Below, one piece after another: positions 61,360 to 64,000 of a DNA stretch of 64,000 bases. Both the position numbers and the translations under genes were made by a program. The first letter of the stretch is position 1. Every line of letters starts with the position of its first letter. The notes beneath the pieces are model-generated. The model was not told the DNA's origin and made no database searches. It saw only the letters and a program-made list of their open reading frames with translations. Origin of the DNA: Shewanella fodinae (lineage in GTDB: Bacteria > Pseudomonadota > Gammaproteobacteria > Enterobacterales > Shewanellaceae); NCBI RefSeq assembly GCF_014651955.1, contig NZ_BMXW01000001.1, positions 329,956 through 393,955 of the forward strand, given 5' to 3'.

Positions 61360-63504
61360 TTAAAAAGCGCAGCTGACGCCAAACTCCAAAGAGCGTCCGG
61401 CACCAGCCAGTTGTGGGAAGCCCTGACTGCTGTCGGCCTTATATTCCGCAATACTGACGCCGCCGAGTGGCAACTCATAGTTATGATCAAGCAAATTATT
61501 GACGGCGAATGTCAGAGTAACCCCCTGCCATTGCAGACGACTGCTGATATTGAGCAGCGAATAGGCGGCCGTAGCATTTTCCAATCGACTAATATCCACA
61601 CGGTCTTTAGCAGCAACCCATTGCCAGGCAATACTATTTTGCCAGTCCCCTAACTGTTGCTGCAGCGCCAGTTCTGTTTGCCAAGGTTTTATCTGATATA
61701 AAGGCTGACCGCCATCATCTCGCTCACCATGTGTCGCACTGACACTGGCATTTAGCTGCCACAGTCCCGTGTAATTATCTGCCAGACGATAAACGCTGCT
61801 GACACTGCCACCATAGAGCGTCGCATCCAGATTAGTAAATTGCAGCAAATTACGCTGGCCATTGGCTAAACCACTTTTATTGAAACTGCCTATCACATCT
61901 GCATCAATGTAATCTGTTACCTTGGTGTACCAGACTGTTGCTGCCAGTTGCCAATCATCGGCAAAGGCTTTGTAAGCAAAGCTCAATGTGTCGGCCGTTT
62001 CCGGCTTAAGGGTAATATCGCCAACATAACCGTTGCCATCACCAAACCAACCTATCATGGTGGCCGCCATGGTCCCTCGTCCCCAACTGTATCGTTCGTA
62101 TAAATTGGGCGCACGATTCTTGCGGGCGAGTCCCAATTGCAGTTGCTGCCCGGTCGTCAGTTGGTAGCGCGCCAACAAGGTGACATCCAGCAGATTGTCA
62201 CTACGTTTACGATCAGTGGCATTAAACGCACTGGCCGCCGCAGCATCGGCATTGATCATGCCCATCATCGCCATGGTGTTGTAGGCTTGAACGTCGCCTG
62301 CATTGGTCGTCACATATTCATACCGAACACCGGCAGACCACCACCAGCGCGTAGTCGACTGTTGTTGCCATTCGCCAAATACCGCCGCCCGTAAGCGCCT
62401 ACCATCATTAATATTGATATAGTTATTGGGCCCCATCATGCTGGAACCTACCACCGCCGGCCACTCATCATCCAGTCGGTAATCATAGGTTTCCTGCCCC
62501 AACAACAAGGTATCTTTGGCACTAACAGGCAAACGCCAGTGCAACTGATAGCTGTAATCATCGCCGTCGGTATTCATCGGCATCATGCCGGTTTTCTCAG
62601 GGCTGAAAAACCCCATTTTATGGCTGACACTATGCCAGTTGGCCTGGGCGCTGAATTCACCATCATCGGCTAACTGCCGCTGATAGCGAGCCAGGACCCC
62701 ATAGCTGTGGTTGTCCGTCATATCCATATATTGATTAGCAAAACCCTGAAACGGGATGTTTTGATGTGTTAGCTTCACCGCAAATTGCTGAGTTTGATCG
62801 CGCCAGGCAGCCGTCAGCGCATGATTCTGTGCCCGGTACAAGGTGTCCAGCACTTTGTCACCATGACCATCTCGATAACTATTGGCATCTTCATACGCGC
62901 CCTGATAATCAACACTAACGCTGTTGCTGGACAATTTAACGCCAGCCCCGAGTAACATAGCATCGTTAACGCTGTGGTATCCGGCTGACACATATCCACT
63001 TTGCCACTGCAGCGTGTCACTATCGGCAAATATGGGATTAACGCTGCTGACCTTGATAACGCCAGCGATATTATCGCCACCAGCGCTCACGGGCGACACC
63101 CCGGCTACTACATCAACAGTAGCGACTTGATTTGCCGAAATATAAGACAAGGGCGGGTTCATCTGGTTGGCACAGGAGGCGGTAACATCACTGCCATCGA
63201 TAAGCACTTTTACGCGATCGCCCATCATGCCGTTAAGCACAGGCAGCGCTGACATACCGCCCGCAGCAGAAAAATCAACACCTTGCTGGGTTAATAGGGT
63301 ATCGACCGCCCCCAGAGTACTGTGGTGTTCAGGTTGCTGCCCCAGCACTTGTAGTCGTTCTATGGGTTGATTGGTATAGTCGTCAGCCAACGTAGGCATC
63401 GACCATGCCAGGCCAACAGCAACCGCGATAGCAGAGGGCTTTCGGTAAAAGTGGTATTCCTGTTGTTGAGTATTTCTGCGCACAATGATCACCTTCAATG
63501 TCAA
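61360..63504 (-). CDS. OprC/NosA-type TonB-dependent copper receptor
   Basis: 714 residues from ATG 63504; a GTG at 63483 (MRRNTQQQEY...) after AAGGTG is an alternative start. Signal region ending SMPTLA. The plug has GDRVKVLIDGSDVTASCANQ; CANQM gives a CxxxM motif (Cys111, Met115) followed by NPPLSYI, and HKM (His295, Met297) in the barrel gives HxM. Those are the copper ligands described for Pseudomonas OprC. A Met-rich stretch GMMPMN (306-311) lies close by. The barrel ends EFGVSCAF. Next downstream are the RegB- and RegA-like genes. Confidence 0.85.
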   Translation of the reverse strand: MTLKVIIVRRNTQQQEYHFYRKPSAIAVAVGLAWSMPTLADDYTNQPIERLQVLGQQPEHHSTLGAVDTLLTQQGVDFSAAGGMSALPVLNGMMGDRVKVLIDGSDVTASCANQMNPPLSYISANQVATVDVVAGVSPVSAGGDNIAGVIKVSSVNPIFADSDTLQWQSGYVSAGYHSVNDAMLLGAGVKLSSNSVSVDYQGAYEDANSYRDGHGDKVLDTLYRAQNHALTAAWRDQTQQFAVKLTHQNIPFQGFANQYMDMTDNHSYGVLARYQRQLADDGEFSAQANWHSVSHKMGFFSPEKTGMMPMNTDGDDYSYQLHWRLPVSAKDTLLLGQETYDYRLDDEWPAVVGSSMMGPNNYININDGRRLRAAVFGEWQQQSTTRWWWSAGVRYEYVTTNAGDVQAYNTMAMMGMINADAAAASAFNATDRKRSDNLLDVTLLARYQLTTGQQLQLGLARKNRAPNLYERYSWGRGTMAATMIGWFGDGNGYVGDITLKPETADTLSFAYKAFADDWQLAATVWYTKVTDYIDADVIGSFNKSGLANGQRNLLQFTNLDATLYGGSVSSVYRLADNYTGLWQLNASVSATHGERDDGGQPLYQIKPWQTELALQQQLGDWQNSIAWQWVAAKDRVDISRLENATAAYSLLNISSRLQWQGVTLTFAVNNLLDHNYELPLGGVSIAEYKADSSQGFPQLAGAGRSLEFGVSCAF

Positions 63505-63820
63505 TCATCTGGGAAAATTGCGCGCATTATAACGAGAGCTGGATCACAGCTGGCGTGGCATATTGTCGCACCCTGACAACAGCCTGAACTGGCGTCGACA
63601 TCTTGCTAAGCGGGTATACAGTCGGCAGCAAGGCTCAGCGAGCCGTAGCCACTTATGGAAACGGTAGAGGCTATATATAGCGGAAGATTAAACTTATCTA
63701 GTGCTTACTGATGCAATTTTATTGGTTTGGTTACTGAGAACCAACGGCTTGAAGTCCGCCACACTAGAATGGCTGGCAACAGCATGACAGCGATAAAATG
63801 ACACAACAGCTGATAAGCAT
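63505..63820. other. Intergenic region between copper receptor and glnS
   Basis: About 315 bp holding the copper receptor promoter. No convincing operator, RNA or gene was seen. GCGCGCATTATAACG at 63521-63535 may contain a -10 element. Confidence 0.45.
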
Positions 63821-63849
63821 AAAAAAGGCGCCATTAGGCGCCTCCTCTT
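63821..63849 (-). terminator. Terminator after glnS
   Basis: GGCGCC (63827-63832) pairs with GGCGCC (63837-63842) around ATTA; on the minus strand a run of T follows. Confidence 0.85.
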
Positions 63850-63859
63850 GGATTGGCGA

Positions 63860-64000
63860 TTACGCGAAAGAGTCGCGTAAGGCCACGGTACGGTTAAACA
63901 CCAGATGCTCTGCAGAAGAATCCTTACAGTCAGCACAGAAGTATCCTTCACGTTCAAACTGATAAGCCTTTTCAGCAACGGCGACTTTCAGATCTGGTTC
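63860..64000 (-). CDS. glnS: Glutaminyl-tRNA synthetase, C-terminal end (truncated by window edge)
   Basis: Only the last 46 residues are in the window: [19 protein letters not shown], then [10 protein letters not shown] and [13 protein letters not shown]. They match the anticodon-binding C-terminus of GlnS ([10 protein letters not shown] and VFNRTV-LRD are conserved). The gene runs off the right edge on the minus strand and ends at TAA 63862-63860, followed by a hairpin terminator. Charges tRNA-Gln. Confidence 0.92.
   Translation of the reverse strand, partial: EPDLKVAVAEKAYQFEREGYFCADCKDSSAEHLVFNRTVALRDSFA

Noticed and set aside
63694..63978. 94-codon minus-strand frame at the right edge
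   Set aside because: Overlaps the terminator and another frame of the clear glnS 3' end.
1..64000. CRISPR arrays, tRNA/rRNA genes, prophage or integrative elements
   Set aside because: No regularly spaced repeats, no cloverleaf-like sequence noticed and no phage or integrase genes among the frames read.

Overview
The window looks like a chromosomal segment of a marine, facultatively anaerobic gammaproteobacterium, most likely Shewanella or a close relative. This is judged from gene content and order (pflB-pflA beside yfbV-ackA-pta, a leader-controlled trpE-G-D-CF-B-A operon, scpA-scpB-rluB, a Pla-1/cef-type surface lipase, many TonB-dependent receptors); no database search was possible. There is no prophage, CRISPR array, rRNA or tRNA. 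The only mobile DNA seen is a decayed IS110-type transposase fragment near 3.65-3.8 kb.

Layout. 0-3.5 kb: end of a DUF2797-like gene, then a tight operon of a CstA-family transporter, a 91-residue protein ending in Cys-Cys (cory-CC-star type) and an ArsA/Get3-type ATPase without any cysteine. 4-13 kb: mixed-acid fermentation block, focA (minus strand) divergent from pflB-pflA, then yfbV, ackA and pta. Pyruvate is cleaved to formate and acetyl-CoA, which gives acetate and ATP through Pta and AckA. The 985-bp focA/pflB gap holds two PdhR-type palindromes and an FNR-like site. 13-24 kb: housekeeping genes (lipoprotein, yciB, yciI, xthA, VolA-like lipase, yciK, M14 peptidase, rluB, scpB, scpA, yciO-like, rnm). 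24-31 kb: trp leader peptide with three Trp codons, attenuator and the complete trp operon. 31-39 kb: small heat-shock protein behind a sigma-32-like promoter, an orphan OpgG/OpgD-like protein, small unknown genes, a COG4705 membrane protein with fourfold internal repeats, and a TetR-HlyD-ATPase-permease exporter operon.

39-50 kb: a Fur-box-preceded TonB receptor, an acidic 46-aa small gene, a methyltransferase, an AI-2E family protein, folX with a yfcH-like gene, a DUF2157/DUF4401/GDYxxLxY operon and small enzymes. 50-57 kb: a nitroreductase, a lipoprotein and a thiamine salvage operon (TPP riboswitch, TonB receptor, YkoF-like binder, PnuT-like permease, kinase), whose riboswitch shows a readable translational switch. 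57-64 kb: another TonB receptor, then an OprC/NosA-type copper receptor with CxxxM and HxM motifs, apparently co-transcribed with a RegB/RegA-type redox two-component system, and finally the 3' end of glnS.

Most interesting parts: the CstA/CC-tail/ArsA operon, the copper receptor joined to RegBA, the riboswitch expression platform, the tandem PdhR-type sites, and a probable small gene with 15 acidic and no Lys or Arg residues out of 46.
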